Part shown: piece after piece, positions 12,987 through 25,251 of the stretch
Position numbering within the stretch: position 1 is the first letter of the stretch
Layout of the letters: the number at the start of each line of letters is the position of its first letter
Origin: Himantopus leucocephalus
Taxonomy: Eukaryota; Chordata; Aves; Charadriiformes; Recurvirostridae
Assembly (NCBI GenBank): GCA_003993805.1
Contig: RSEF01000002.1
Location: 68,169,044-68,233,043, forward strand
DNA length: 64,000 bases
Direction of reading: 5' to 3'
Program-made: the position numbers and the translations under genes
The notes under the pieces: model-generated
The model's input: the letters and a program-made list of their open reading frames with translations, nothing else
Told to the model about the DNA's origin: nothing
Database searches by the model: none

Positions 12987-14960
12987 TTATTAATATAGCA
13001 TTAATATAGTATGTTCAATTGTCTTCAGCTTACAGGGACAATATCCAGTTCTTACTTGTGAGACTTGTGGAAAATGACTCTGCCACCTATGTGCTTGAGT
13101 AGGTATCTTGCCAGTGTAATACTGCATAACGCAGTGTCAGGAATTGCTGACAAGGTGCCAGAGTTTGTCTGTGCTTGTTGTAGCACAACGACTTGCAACA
13201 TGCCAAACTACCACTCTTTTGTAAGTGAGAAGCATCATCAAATGCGGTGAGCCAATTTTCCTCCTATAGATCCTTGGAGTAGCAGCTACAAATTCTGTTC
13301 TTGTGCAGCCTGGGTGTGTAACGGGGAATGACAGTCTTTAATACCAAATGTATCCATGCCTACCGAAGGCTATATAAAGGTTTCTTTTTTGACTTAGAAG
13401 TCATTTGCAGAACTTCAACCTGGATTACTTGAAATAATAGAGCTGTCACTAATACGATATTTTTTAAAAGTGGGTGCAAATTACACCCTTTTGCAAGAGC
13501 CTGCTGGGTAATAGCAGAAACAAAACAATAGAAATGAGGCAGACCAGTCAGAGAAAGCAAACATAAATCTAAGATGCTGAATCCTAGGGAGACAAGAGTA
13601 GCTTCCATTATGAATAATTCTGCTTCTCTAAATTTATTTCATGTCTCCGTCCCCCAGCGTTTCTATTATTCTATAGGGCATCGTATTACTGATTTAGATC
13701 AATAGTAGACTTCCCAAGATGTTTGTTCTTCATCCAGTTTTACATGCAAAATAGTTGGGAGGGTGTGGACATTAAAGGGAAACAAACAGCAATGCTAATT
13801 TCAGTATTTCTTAATTTGTAAATCAAACTTTGTTTTGCATGAGTCTCTTTATATTCAGTCTTTGCAAACAATAACACACTCTTTAAAAGTGCATTTTAAG
13901 TGACTGTGATTTGACTGCAAATATTGTCCTAATGAGTTCTGGATATAAAGTGGAGAACTAAATGATGTAGCTTTGTTTTGGAAAGTCTGTTGTATTTAGT
14001 TCTGGCTTAGTTAATGAAGTAATAGTTCGCAAAGTGTTCACAAGCTTTAGAAAAACTGTGTACGGGTCTGTATATTGCCGGAAGGATTACTGATAGGTTT
14101 TCAGACAACATTATGGGTTATAATACCCCTGTTTCTAAGTCCAGCTTTGATTTTTGCTGCTTAGAATAATTTTGAAAAAAGGGTGTTGTTAGGAATACTT
14201 GTTGTACAGGAGTCCAGAAGTAATATAATCTCACCCCTTCTGAATGTCATAAAAAATCGGTTCCTGTCTGTTTTCTTCCCTAAATAACTTTTGGTTTCCT
14301 GGTAACTCTTAGGCTCATTCTTTTAATCACTTCACAACGTGTAGAGCTGATGGGTAGGGGTCTAGAATATTTCCCCATCCCCACAGGCATTTTCACAGTG
14401 CAGCTGTTGGTCATGTGAACATATTCATGTTTCCTTCACAGCTGACACCCTGCAAATGTCTGGCGTGCCTGGAGATGGTAAACATGTGTTCAGAGCAAAA
14501 GGAGCTTTCTTCTTATAGGGACGGCATGTCAATTTTCTAAGAGGCGAGGGAATTTGAAGTGAAAATAAGGGTTTCTTCAATTGCATTAAGACAATACAGA
14601 CAGACCATCAATGCATGAGAAGAAAGTGTGTCATGCTGGGGTATGGATCTAGGAATCCAGGCATCAGAAAAACAAACAATTTTTGTTATTTTTATTCCCT
14701 TAGAAGTAAAGGGTTTCATAGCAAAAAAAGCTAAACATTTCACAGGTATTAGATCTTTAGCTTGTCTCACCTCACTTTTTTGTAAGAGATTTTCTTTAAC
14801 TGCTTCTTTAAAACTCTCTTTTGCTGTGAAGTTTATTAAAATTTTGACAGCTGTCAGACTAGGGATGTGCTGAGAATGCTGCCTATCACACTGACCAACT
14901 GTGTCAATGCTTCTTTGTTCTTCCATCTGTCTGTCTTTTTCCGTTTGTCATTTTTGTCCC

Positions 14961-15045
14961 ACTTTTATACTATGAGTGCCTTTGAGACAAGTAACATTTT
15001 TGCAAGGTGTTTTGTACAGCACCTACACAATTGCTCCTGATGCAT
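14961..15045 (+). repeat. SINE-tail relic
   Basis: GTTTTGTACAGCACCTACAC followed by AATTGCTCCTGATGC matches the GTACAGCACCTAGCACAATG-type tail of the same ancient SINE group. No head part is seen. Confidence 0.45.
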
Positions 15046-18000
15046 GTCTTCCATTTGTGTTTTGTTCCATTTATTGGGTTCCCTTTTCTAGCTGAAAAAA
15101 TCTAGCTGAAATACCAGGTGAAAAAAGAGCAACCCCCTGTTATACCAAATACAGGAAATCTCATATGAATGCAATTATAATTTTGACAAGAGTCTAAAAT
15201 GTTTAAAGAAGAATCTCCAAGGCATTAACTTCTGTCAGTGCTTGCTTCTTCACTAAAGCAGAGCTCATGCTTTTATGCAAGGACTGAATAATCCAGTCAA
15301 CTAATTAGCTATACCTTCTGTCATTTTTTGGAACCCTTTCATTTGGGAGTGCATGCATGTTTCCCTCTGTAACCCAGTGAACCTAATATAAGACAGTGAA
15401 TTGTCATTTGAGCTAATCTAACCATATTCTTTTCTCTATTTAAGGAAATAATAAGGCTACAAGGACTCATTTATTGCATATCAAATTATTCAGGTCTTTT
15501 GTATTCAGTGAAGCTCATTTAAACAAAAATCTGATAAAGGAATAAATATGTAATGATGAGTAAAATAATGCATACTGGGTATAGATGACATATCTAATTC
15601 TAACGTTAACGGACTTAGTACCGGAAGACAGACATTTATGCTTCTGTATTCTACATTGCATAAATCACCTGATAAAGTATGTTAGGCTTATATGTCAGCA
15701 AAGTGCACAGCTGTGTTTAAGGTTAACCCTTAGAACACATATCTGTCCCCACAATCTTCTTTTCTCCTGGTAGTGCATGCTCCAGAATTACCTCTGAATT
15801 GCTGATCTTTCTCAATCTTTTTCAACAGCAAGAATCCAGTCTACAGTTGGCTTTCTGCTTGCCCACCGCCTTGCTGACATCCATCCTTCTTGGTACTTCT
15901 CACACCAGTCCTCTCCAGCTGCTCCAGGTAGCTGCTTTGTAATCACACCATCTACCTCCTTGAATTGTGAAGATACGTCATCTTTTGCACTACTACTCTG
16001 TGGATGAATCCTTATCCTGGCCTAATGAGGATATTAAAGATGAGGTGAGCCTTAATATCTGGGAACAATATTTTCTAGAGTCATATAAGGCACATAGATA
16101 CATGGACAGATGGTTTGCCTCTCCAGTGGATGTCTTGTCTTGGAAAGACTCCTCAATATTTCAAGTAATATTTCCCAGTTTCCTACATATATTCTATTTG
16201 TCAGACATAGCCCAGCTACAGAGTGGCCAGTTTCTAAGTACTAAGCTGTGCTTTAGGCCTCTCAAGCTGTAGGAAAACGGATTTTCACCATTTGCAAAAG
16301 TTCGTATTTTGCTAAATTATTTAAAAAAAAATCCCAAAACAAACCCACAACCAACCAAAAAAACCCTAGCACCTAGCTGCCACTACCTTTCAGTATTAGA
16401 AACAAAGCAAAACTCTTCTTTTGTACCATGAAAGATTTTACATTTCTGTCTTGCAGCTTGCCTTTTTAGAGGGGGAGGGAAAGGAATAGAAGAGAAGTGT
16501 CAGTCTCTGAATAACAAGTCCTCTTTTTCCTATGTGAAAGTTCTTCAAGAACGAAAGAGATAAATTTTACCAAGTCATTATGAAGCAGAAAGACAAAGCG
16601 CAAAGTGGAATATTAATAGTGATTGTATTTGTTTCATTTTGGTTTAAGTAACGTGTTAGGAAAAAAAAGAATGAACTGTAAATACTAAAATGTTAGGACT
16701 GGTCTCTCTGTTGCTTGGCAGTATAATTTGGTGCTTTACTGTGAAACAGGTACATACCTTCTTAAACATATTTTAAGGCATGAGACCAGGTCTTACTCAA
16801 ATAAAACCCTTTCTGTATATCCAATTCCATCTTTCTTAAATCTTGTCATGGCATTGAGGGAAAAACTATGTGTATACGACTGAGAGTACGGAGGCTTGGA
16901 CTCGTTAGCAAGAATAAGGCAGTTTAACATTATGCATTAATGAAACAGAATGAAAATAAACATCAGCTGAAAGCAAGTCCCACCCACACACCAGTTCTGC
17001 AATGAATGAGGCAGAGGCAGCAGTGACCACAATGACATACAGCAAGATGTTATGGCTTCAGACTGTATTCTGTCTCTGAGCAGGCATTTGATAACACTGT
17101 GATCCAGGAACATAGTCACTTCTTTCTGTACATTACCATAGCATGACCTGCTCAGCTTTAAAAGCAATTCTTCTGTGATTATTTTTGTCCACTTCTTTCT
17201 TTATGTTCGGTTTTGTATTAGTAAGGATAGAACATTTTATACAGAGTTATCAGAGAAATGACTTTTTTTTGGGGGGTTGTTCAAGACTTTTTATCTTCAC
17301 AGTAACAGGACTTCTAGGCTTGTGTCTGCATGAGATGAACTGCATTTTGCATCATTGTCTTCACCTTCACATTTGGGGTTGTTACCTTCACCTCCTTCTG
17401 TTACTAACCTTAAGGCACAGGTTATCTCATATCCTCATGCACTCTGTCATGTCTCATTCTTTGACTGAATAAAAACCACTTTCGGAAGATGGGAAATAAA
17501 GGGCTGGATTGAATTCTGTAGATATGCATGGAGAAGGCACTCTTCATGCAGATTTCCTCCTTTCCGCATCCAGGTGATTGTTGTGGGAAGCAGCTGCCTT
17601 GATTTTTTCCACCTTTCTTTTGTGGAAACCCTATGATATGGGGCTTTGTGCAAGACTGTTTATACGTCGCCTCTTGTATGCAGTAGCACATTCAGCTCCA
17701 CAGCAGGCAGATACCACATGTACCACAGCAGACATAGCATGAACTCAGCAACAGGACAGCATAAAGCAGCTTGGATGGACTTCTGTTAGGTACTCCAAAA
17801 TCAGCAACACTGTAAGAGGTGAAACTTTGGCTCCAAAACGTCTCTGTCTTCCCTCTGGGGGTACTGTGGTAAGAATTTGCTGCTCTCTGGAAGAATTTGA
17901 ATGAATTTCAGTGAGTAGTGCTTTTCTTTACGAGTCCTCCATTTGGAAAAGGCCATGAAACACTTCTAAAGAAATGAGTGCATATCAGTATTTTCAAACA

Positions 18001-18861
18001 AAACATTTTTAGAAGTGTTTCCCATTTGAACTACTGGCTAGGAAACCTCTTCAATTTCTATTAGCAATGGTACAGTCAGATTTACAGTCAAGAACTGGAT
18101 TTCCACAATTTGAACCTTAAGTATGTTGACTAAAATTTATTTCAATATAAAAGATCCCTGCAAGGACCAGCCCTCAAGGATTGTGTTTTCCAAGGCTTGA
18201 CTTGCATATCACCTAAACCTGTCTTTGCTTGCTTTTACTTGAGAGAATTACTTCATGGCAATTTTACAGACTACTCTTCTATGGCAAGTTAATATTGTTG
18301 CCACTAGCCCAAAGGAGTTGCGCAAGGTGAATGAGGGTAATCCTGTGTTAGCATCTAGTCTGAGTATCAAGATGGAGGACAATCTCTGTGCAGAATCCCA
18401 TATAGGTAATGCATCCATTCCTAGTGAAGCATATATATTGGATTTCATTGTGACTTTGCTGGGAACCTTCAATGAAGCCAGACAATCTTTGTGTTGTCTG
18501 TAGAGTGCATTGAGACACAGTATACTCATTATTCTGAGGGAAGAATTCTGTTTCCCACTTTACTCAGTTCTGCACTGACAAAGTATATATGGCTTTCCTC
18601 TTATGAAGCATCTACTCTGTATTATGCCCATTTTTACTTAGCAGATGGTGATTTGGTCTCTATGCTGAAACCTGTGACTCAGTTAGCTGATAAAAGGCAA
18701 TTGGGGATGCAAAGAACAAAACTTTCCTCATTTCTGTTTTCAGGTCAGGTCAGTGTTACTGCCAATAATATTCTCTTCTGTATTTTTTATATCATGTACC
18801 TATGTTGGTATTCTTTGGAGATTAAAATATAGTCTTGATTGTTTAAAGCATATTATGTTAG

Positions 18862-18925
18862 CCATCCCACTGAAGTCAATAGGAGTATCCACACAAGGAA
18901 GGAATGCAGGTCTGAGCCTTTGACT
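18862..18925 (+). repeat. Possible ancient sauropsid repeat relic
   Basis: CCCACTGAAGTCAATAGGAG followed by TAAGGA-like spacing, GCAGG and TCTGAGCC resembles the CACTGAAGTCAATGGGAG module common in amniote intergenic DNA. Decayed; by eye only. Confidence 0.35.
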
Positions 18926-20400
18926 CTTGTAGCATTCTTCTTTAACCAAACCAAAATATTACTCTGTGTTTGGATTATGTTCAGTTGCAGCTGAAATATG
19001 ATTGTTTGTCTTTCAGATTCCATTCACATGACTATCTTTTCGTAACTGATATATGATAATTTATACTACATGCTCTCAGGACTATGTCATGTGAAAAGTA
19101 ATATTTAGATAGCCAAATATCTGACACAAAAAGTATACGACTATCACACACACACATGCTTAAAAATCCAAGAAATCACATCTCCCAAGTTGCTCATATC
19201 TTTCCCTTTCACTGTTTGTGTTGGTTTCCTTTCAGTAAATACAACTGCAGATCTTTGGCCTGTGCCACATGTCAAATAAGGATAAGAACCCTCTACATGG
19301 AAGTCAGTTTTCAAATGTAAATAGAGCAGATATGTAAATCTCAACGTATATCTTTAAACTGTCAGGTGTATGTGCAGGGGGTAATTTGGACATGCAAGAA
19401 TCCATTTATGACAATTAAACAATTTGTGTGTGGAAGATAAAATGTGTTTAGAGCATGCACTTTGGCATGTATGCACTTTGTCAGAGTAATTGATGGAATG
19501 AATATTGAATACCCCATCTAAGGACACAAAAATACAGAACTGCCTGAAGTCACTAAAAAAGGAGCAGAGAGCAAAGGATTTCTATATTTGTTTCCCCTTA
19601 CAATACTTTGCTAGATTCTGAATAACTTATTCTGTGCGCTGTCTTGCTTAAACAGAATGTAATGATAGGAAAGCTTGAATATTCTTTTTTATTATTATTT
19701 TGCAATTGCTGGGGCAATTGTAAGTAGCTGGAGTTTAGATTTGGAAGTACTTCACTACTCCATTTCCATCTGCATTAACATATAATACCATCTTTAATTC
19801 TGTATTTATCACAGGAAATTTTTTGCTTGAAAGATATACTTCTGGGAATATGTTAATTGTCCTGTGCCATAATATCACTTCTGAAAGGAGTAAGTCTTTA
19901 AATATTAGAGTTCAGTAGGACTGTTCTTAATCTTTACTGTAATAATAAATGCTGAATGTCAGACCTTTTCAAAGATCCAAATTGGAAACGTCTTTTATCT
20001 CACTAAAATCATTGGAAGCTCCACACGTGTACATATGAAAATAGGGAATTGTTACCCCAAATATACCTTGCAAGGATAATTGGAAAGGATTAATTTACTT
20101 CATGTGGCTTTGAGGGAGATGAATAGTCTGCTGTGTTCCCAGGAAACAGAGAGTTCAGAATTCTTTACATTTGCTGGTGCAGCATTGTCTGCAAAGTTTG
20201 CATGCCCAAGTAGTTTTAGGTGTACCTGTCCTTGAAGAAGTAATCCAAAACAAAAACTCAGGTTTTCCCTGTCTGAAGCTTATTCATATTGCTACATCCT
20301 TTTTACATGAATTTTTGTATATTGAAAATATTTTGTCTCTTTGTTTTTAATATTCACGCAATAGAATTTCTTTCAAGTGTCAAAGTGGAGTAAGTTATAA

Positions 20401-20428
20401 GTGTGTGTGTGTATATGTATATATACAC
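20401..20428. repeat. Simple repeat (GT)n/(TA)n
   Basis: Six GT units run into alternating TA/GTATA units. Likely length-variable microsatellite. Confidence 0.9.
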
Positions 20429-22534
20429 CAAGATTTAGAAGACTGTGTCAATAGAATTAGCTCGTGCTAAGGTTGGTTTGGGTGTGTGCTAGCAGGTACA
20501 GTTTGAGGGAGAGAGGCTCAGATCGAGAGGCTTTTTTCAGTCCTGGGTGGGAAGCTGGTTATTCAAGCTCTTGTACTACTCATCTGCTCCCATAGTTTTA
20601 CCTGAGTTGCATTTTTCTTGCTTAGCTCCCCCCTTCTTATGCAAAGTCTCTGCCTCAGCAGTCTAATTTTGACCTATTTGACCTTGTCCATTTCCTTTCT
20701 GCTGCATGGCAGTTCCATAGAAGTACTGTGCAAGCAATCCCCTTTCTAGCATATCGCCAGCTGGACAGAAGCTGACGTGAACCTTCTAGGAAAGCTGAGA
20801 TGGTGTGTAATATCCAAATTCACCTGCAGTCAGCAATTTTAAGGTGTTATCTCTGAAAAGCAGAGGGGATTGAGTGGATGTGCCATGAAAGAACTAATGA
20901 AATATCCACTTTAAAGCTCTCCTAAGAACGAAGGCATGTCCTGCAGAAATCCAGCCCAGCATGCATGCTAACAGCAGCATCTGGGTCAGCTGGACCTCCC
21001 ATGAGGTGAGACTCTGCAGAGTCTCTGCGGTCCACTGTAGGTGTCTCTGGGCTAGTCCCCCCTCAACAAAAAGTTTCTCTAGAAACAAAATCTCCAGGAG
21101 CTGTATTTAGACATATAGCTTCAGGAGGGAAGGAGTCCCAGAATCCCATTAGGAAACTGTTCTGCTCTAGGGTTGCAAGAGTATCCAATGGTGTGGGAAC
21201 ATCTACGGCACTGGTTGGTACTAAGGTACCAGCATTCAACTTTTACAGATGCAGATCAGAAGTCTGCGTTGCTCCCTTCATCATAGCTGCATGGGAATCT
21301 GCTAGGTAGACAGTAGGTTGTTATCAGCTAGTACGGTGAGATATAGAGTCAGCCTCAGCTGCAGACTCAAGAAACCATGAAATAGATGAGTTTTATAAGG
21401 TATATAATTTCGTGAGGCAGCTCAAAAAAAACAGTAACAGCTACCCAAGAGTGGCTATAGAGTGGCCATAGGACTGTAGAGGAAAGCCTTTCCACCTATG
21501 AAACACATATAAAATATCAGTAGGTGATTTATAATGTTCTTCAGTGGGAAAAGATATGTGGGGTAGGACCTACGATGCTTAATGCTGTCATCTAAAGGAT
21601 ATTTACTCTGTTTTGGTTACGCAGATGTCTTAGTCAATGGATCTGTGTATTGCAAAGCTCAAGAATGAAAAGAAAATATATCTTTCATTCATTTGAACAC
21701 AGAAGGTTGTTAGCTAGTTTTGAGGAAATACAGGCAACTTTGTGCAGAAAACCTTAGGTGATGCAAAGCCTACACTCATTCACAAAAATGGTTTCACAGA
21801 GGATGAGAAACACCTCAGATCCTCAGAAATCAAAATAACCAAGCGCTAGTCAGATGCCAGGCCTGCATTTTTCTGTGCCATCAGCAAGTCAGACTATTTA
21901 TTCTGTGGAAAACTAACTGCTGCCTCTTGTTCAAAGCAGGGGCTACACCCGTTTCTTTGCTCCTGTGGTGGCTCCCGGTCTTGTCCTCCGAGTGCCTTTT
22001 TCCGAGTCTGGACCTCCTACATTTCCATGTTTGTCGGCAGCGCGCATGACTAAAATGGTATTTTTATATTTCAGTGCAGTCAAGGCCCCTTAAAGCTGAG
22101 GGTTGCAAGTGTGAAAGAGAGATATGTTGTTCCCTAATGGCTTATTACCATGCCATTTGCAATTCAGATCAGTTCTAAATTGACTGAAATTTTTAAACAC
22201 ATAGCAGGCAGTTTAAACTAATGATTGTCTGGAGGTTCGCATCTGACATGAACTAAGCTTCTGTTCAAAACAAATTGCAAATAATTCCTCCCTTAGAGTC
22301 AAAATGTCACTTTTTACACTGTGCATTGTTGCCAGATTTTGTCAGTTACGTTAAAGAAAAATAAAAAAGAAACCCACCAAAAAACCTGCTACCCGCTGAA
22401 TGTTCTGACTTAGAAAGCAGAGTGACATTCTGGTTGTTCCCCTCCAGCCCTGCTTTACAATAATGTATATACGTGCCTGTATAGGCTGTGGGCTGACCAA
22501 AAATCNCTGAACCCCCCCCCCCCCCCAGCCTGTG

Positions 22535-22770
22535 CTGAAGGCCCCAGGGGCAGCGGTAGGCCCGAGTTGCCTAGCAACCCCCAGCAGGCAGTGGGGCCGC
22601 TGCGGCCTGCCTCGGCCTGCCAGCCTCTCTCCCGGCATTTCGCCTTGGTCCCCCTCCCTGTCTCTAACTTGTCCAGGTCTACACAACCATGGTCCTGAAA
22701 GTAAGGCCGTCAAGGGTGGCTGCAGTATGTTGGAGGGATGATGAGCACCGCCGGGCACTGACGGGCCATG
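22535..22770. promoter_or_regulatory. Small CpG-rich patch with RFX X-box-like palindrome
   Basis: A GC-rich stretch in AT-rich surroundings, with about seven CpGs between 22550 and 22655 and more to 22765. It contains GTTGCCTAGCAAC (22566-22578), a near-ideal RFX X-box. It is preceded by a C homopolymer (about 22513-22528) and an N at 22506. Could be an orphan promoter, enhancer or GC-rich chance patch; no exon is recognised beside it. Confidence 0.35.
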
Positions 22771-24390
22771 CTGAGAGTTGTGCTGTTTGGTGAAAAATGG
22801 CTGGTTGCTGGCAGAGAGCTTCAGAGCTGCCTTTTCTGGCCATAGATGTGTAGTAAAACGGGCTTAATCCTACATTGTTCCCATTTTTCAGCACCCTACC
22901 TTGTAACGGCTGCTTAAGAAAGTAATTCAGAGTTTGGGTTCAATTCTATCAGGATTTAAAAGTCCATAGGTTTGATGATGATAAAATGGGAAACTCTTTA
23001 AAAATGTCCAGTGGGGTGGAAATGGTACATTTAGTAAGTGATTGAAATGAGGTTTCCCTTGAAAGAAATAACCCATCTGAGGCAACTCACTGGAGAAATC
23101 TTGTTAACGTACAACCACTGATAACTAATTGTGAATAAGGAGGTATTGGCTAATTTCTAAAGGAAATGAGCTTATGTAGAGAGAGAAAAAAAAAAAAGAG
23201 TCCAGTTTCCTTTGATGTAATCCTTGTGTATTTCTGCTTTGTAGGTGCTGGCCACAGGGATAAGGTTTGGGACAGTCTCTTTTGTACCCATGGTGTTACT
23301 GGATCAGGTATCTTTGTTAGATGTTATACGAACATCTCTGTTACTTAACTGACTTGTGGCTATCTCTGGACTCCAAAAAAAAAAAAAAAATTGTTTTTCA
23401 AAAATAATCACAAAGAACCCTCTTATGTTCATCAAGCTACTTGTTCAGTTGCTATTTATGTTTTCATCTGGAACTGTGTATTCATATACTTTGTACAACG
23501 TTGCATTTCTCAAAAGCTTTTGCATAGCACATTGTCATACTTACTGTTTTTTTGGTCCCTTTTCCCACTAAGAAATATTTCTTGAACTGTTGTTAAAATG
23601 GTGGGTTGACAGAGATCCCTGCTCAAGGGGTATTTTCTCATAAGAGAGAGTATGGTGAAATGACATGCTTGTCTACTTAAATGGCAATTCAGAATGAAAT
23701 GAAAAAATTTTTTCACTGAAAACTTTAATTTTCTTTCTGAAAATTGTGAATTCAGAATTGGTTTCAGTCAATACATGGGAAGAAATTCTGAAGCATCATT
23801 GGATTGGTCTGATTTAGAATGTTTCTGTATTCGTGGGGAGGGAAAAGTCGAAAACAAATGAAAGAGACTTTTCTTCGCTAAATGTCAGCTTTCCTACTAC
23901 ATGTTCATTGCATGTAGAAAATTGCATTGCATTTTTTTTTTTTTAACTGAAAGGAGATGGGAAATGTAAAATAACATTTCTTAAGGTGTTCCTAACTTTA
24001 TGGTATTTTTGGGACTATCTACCTGCTTGTAACTAGCTCTAGGAAAGATGTGCATATATATTACGTTTTCCTTATGCCTTCAATATGTATAATTGAAATG
24101 TGATATACTTTGTATTTCACAAAAAACACCACCAACAAAAAAGGTGTTAGCTTACTAATTGTGGATATGGATTAATATGAAATCAGTTTCTGCTTTCAAA
24201 ACAACCTGATGCGTGCTGCCTCTTTCCACTCTATAAATCTATTATGTCGAGTACTAAGTTTAAATATAGTTTGCCATTGCTACAATTAAATACATATAAA
24301 AGAAGTCTTGCTTATTGGTTTTAAGGTTAGAACTCCATCAAAACCATTTTTCATCTGTCAAACATAAAAAAACATTTTTCATCTTTTGAT
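22771..24390. other. Intergenic DNA, nothing recognised
   Basis: AT-rich, with A and T homopolymers near 23.19, 23.38 and 23.93 kb. Confidence 0.65.
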
Positions 24391-25251
24391 TTGCTAGAGG
24401 GAAAGGATGCCATCCAGAGGGATCTTAACAGGCTTCAGGAGTGGGCCCATGCAAATCTCAAGAGGTTCAACAAGGCCAAGCGCAAGGTCCTGCACATGGG
24501 TCAGGGCAATTCCCAGCATCAATCCAGACTGGGGGATGAATGGATTGAGCGCAGCCCTGCGGAGAAGGACTTGGGGATACTGGTGGTTGAAAAATTGTAC
24601 ATGAGCCGTCAACGTGCACTGGCAGCCCAGAAAGCCAATCACACACTGCATAAACACCATAGCTGTCTGTGTCCTGGGCTGCATAAAAAGAAGCATGGCC
24701 AGCACGTCGAGGGAGGTGATTCTACCCCTCAACTCTGCTCTTGTGAGATGCTACCTGTAGTACTGTGTCCAGTTCTGGTGTGCCCAGTACAAGAAAGACA
24801 TGGACCTGTTGGACCAGGTCCAGAGGAGGGCCACAAAAATGATTGGAGGGATGGAACACCTCTGATATGAAGAAAGGCTGAGAGAGTTGGGGTTGTTCAG
24901 CCTGAAGAAAAGAAGGCTCGGGGGAGACCTTTCAGTATATAAAGGGATTTCGACCTTTCAGTATATAAAGGGAGAGTCTTGTCCTGTAGTGGCAAGGCGC
25001 AATGGTTTTAAACTGAAAGAGCGTAGATTTAGACTGGATAAAAGGAAGAAATTTTTTAGAATGAGGGTGGTGAGATACTGGAACAGGTTGCCCAGAGAAG
25101 TTGTGGATGCCCCGTCATCACAAGTGTTCAAGGTCAGGCTGGACAGGGCTTTAAAGAACCTACTCTAGTGAATGATGTCCCAGCGTATTGCAAGGGGATT
25201 GGATTAGATGATCTCTAAAGGCCTCTTTTACCCCAAACCATTCTATGATTC
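24391..25251 (+). mobile_element. CR1 LINE 3' portion with degraded reverse-transcriptase ORF
   Basis: About 860 nt of CR1. The first frame (24391-24870) carries FNKAKRKVLHMGQGN, LGDEWIERSPAEKDLGIL and ALAAQKAN, the C-terminal part of the CR1 ORF2 protein. After frame changes, 24887-25168 carries [14 protein letters not shown] and [20 protein letters not shown]. The element ends in the CR1 tail CCATTCTATGATTC. Stops and frameshifts make it non-functional. A 22-nt direct repeat (24926-24947 and 24952-24973) is private to this copy. Confidence 0.92.

Larger units (their letters stand above)
12987..22505. other. Intergenic DNA
   Basis: Holds SINE and old-repeat relics (15.0 and 18.9 kb) and a GT/TA microsatellite. 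A 129-codon minus frame at 14537-14926 has an antisense open frame over the same bases and no known domain, so it is treated as chance. Confidence 0.65.

Noticed and set aside
14537..14926. 129-codon open frame on the minus strand
   Set aside because: An antisense frame is open over most of the same bases and no known motif is present. Treated as chance.
22351..22758. 135-codon minus frame through the CpG-rich patch
   Set aside because: Crosses an N and a C homopolymer of uncertain length; no domain recognised.
24391..24870. 159-codon frame as a host gene
   Set aside because: Its residues are those of the CR1 ORF2 C-terminus and it is followed by the CR1 tail; it is a dead retroposon fragment.
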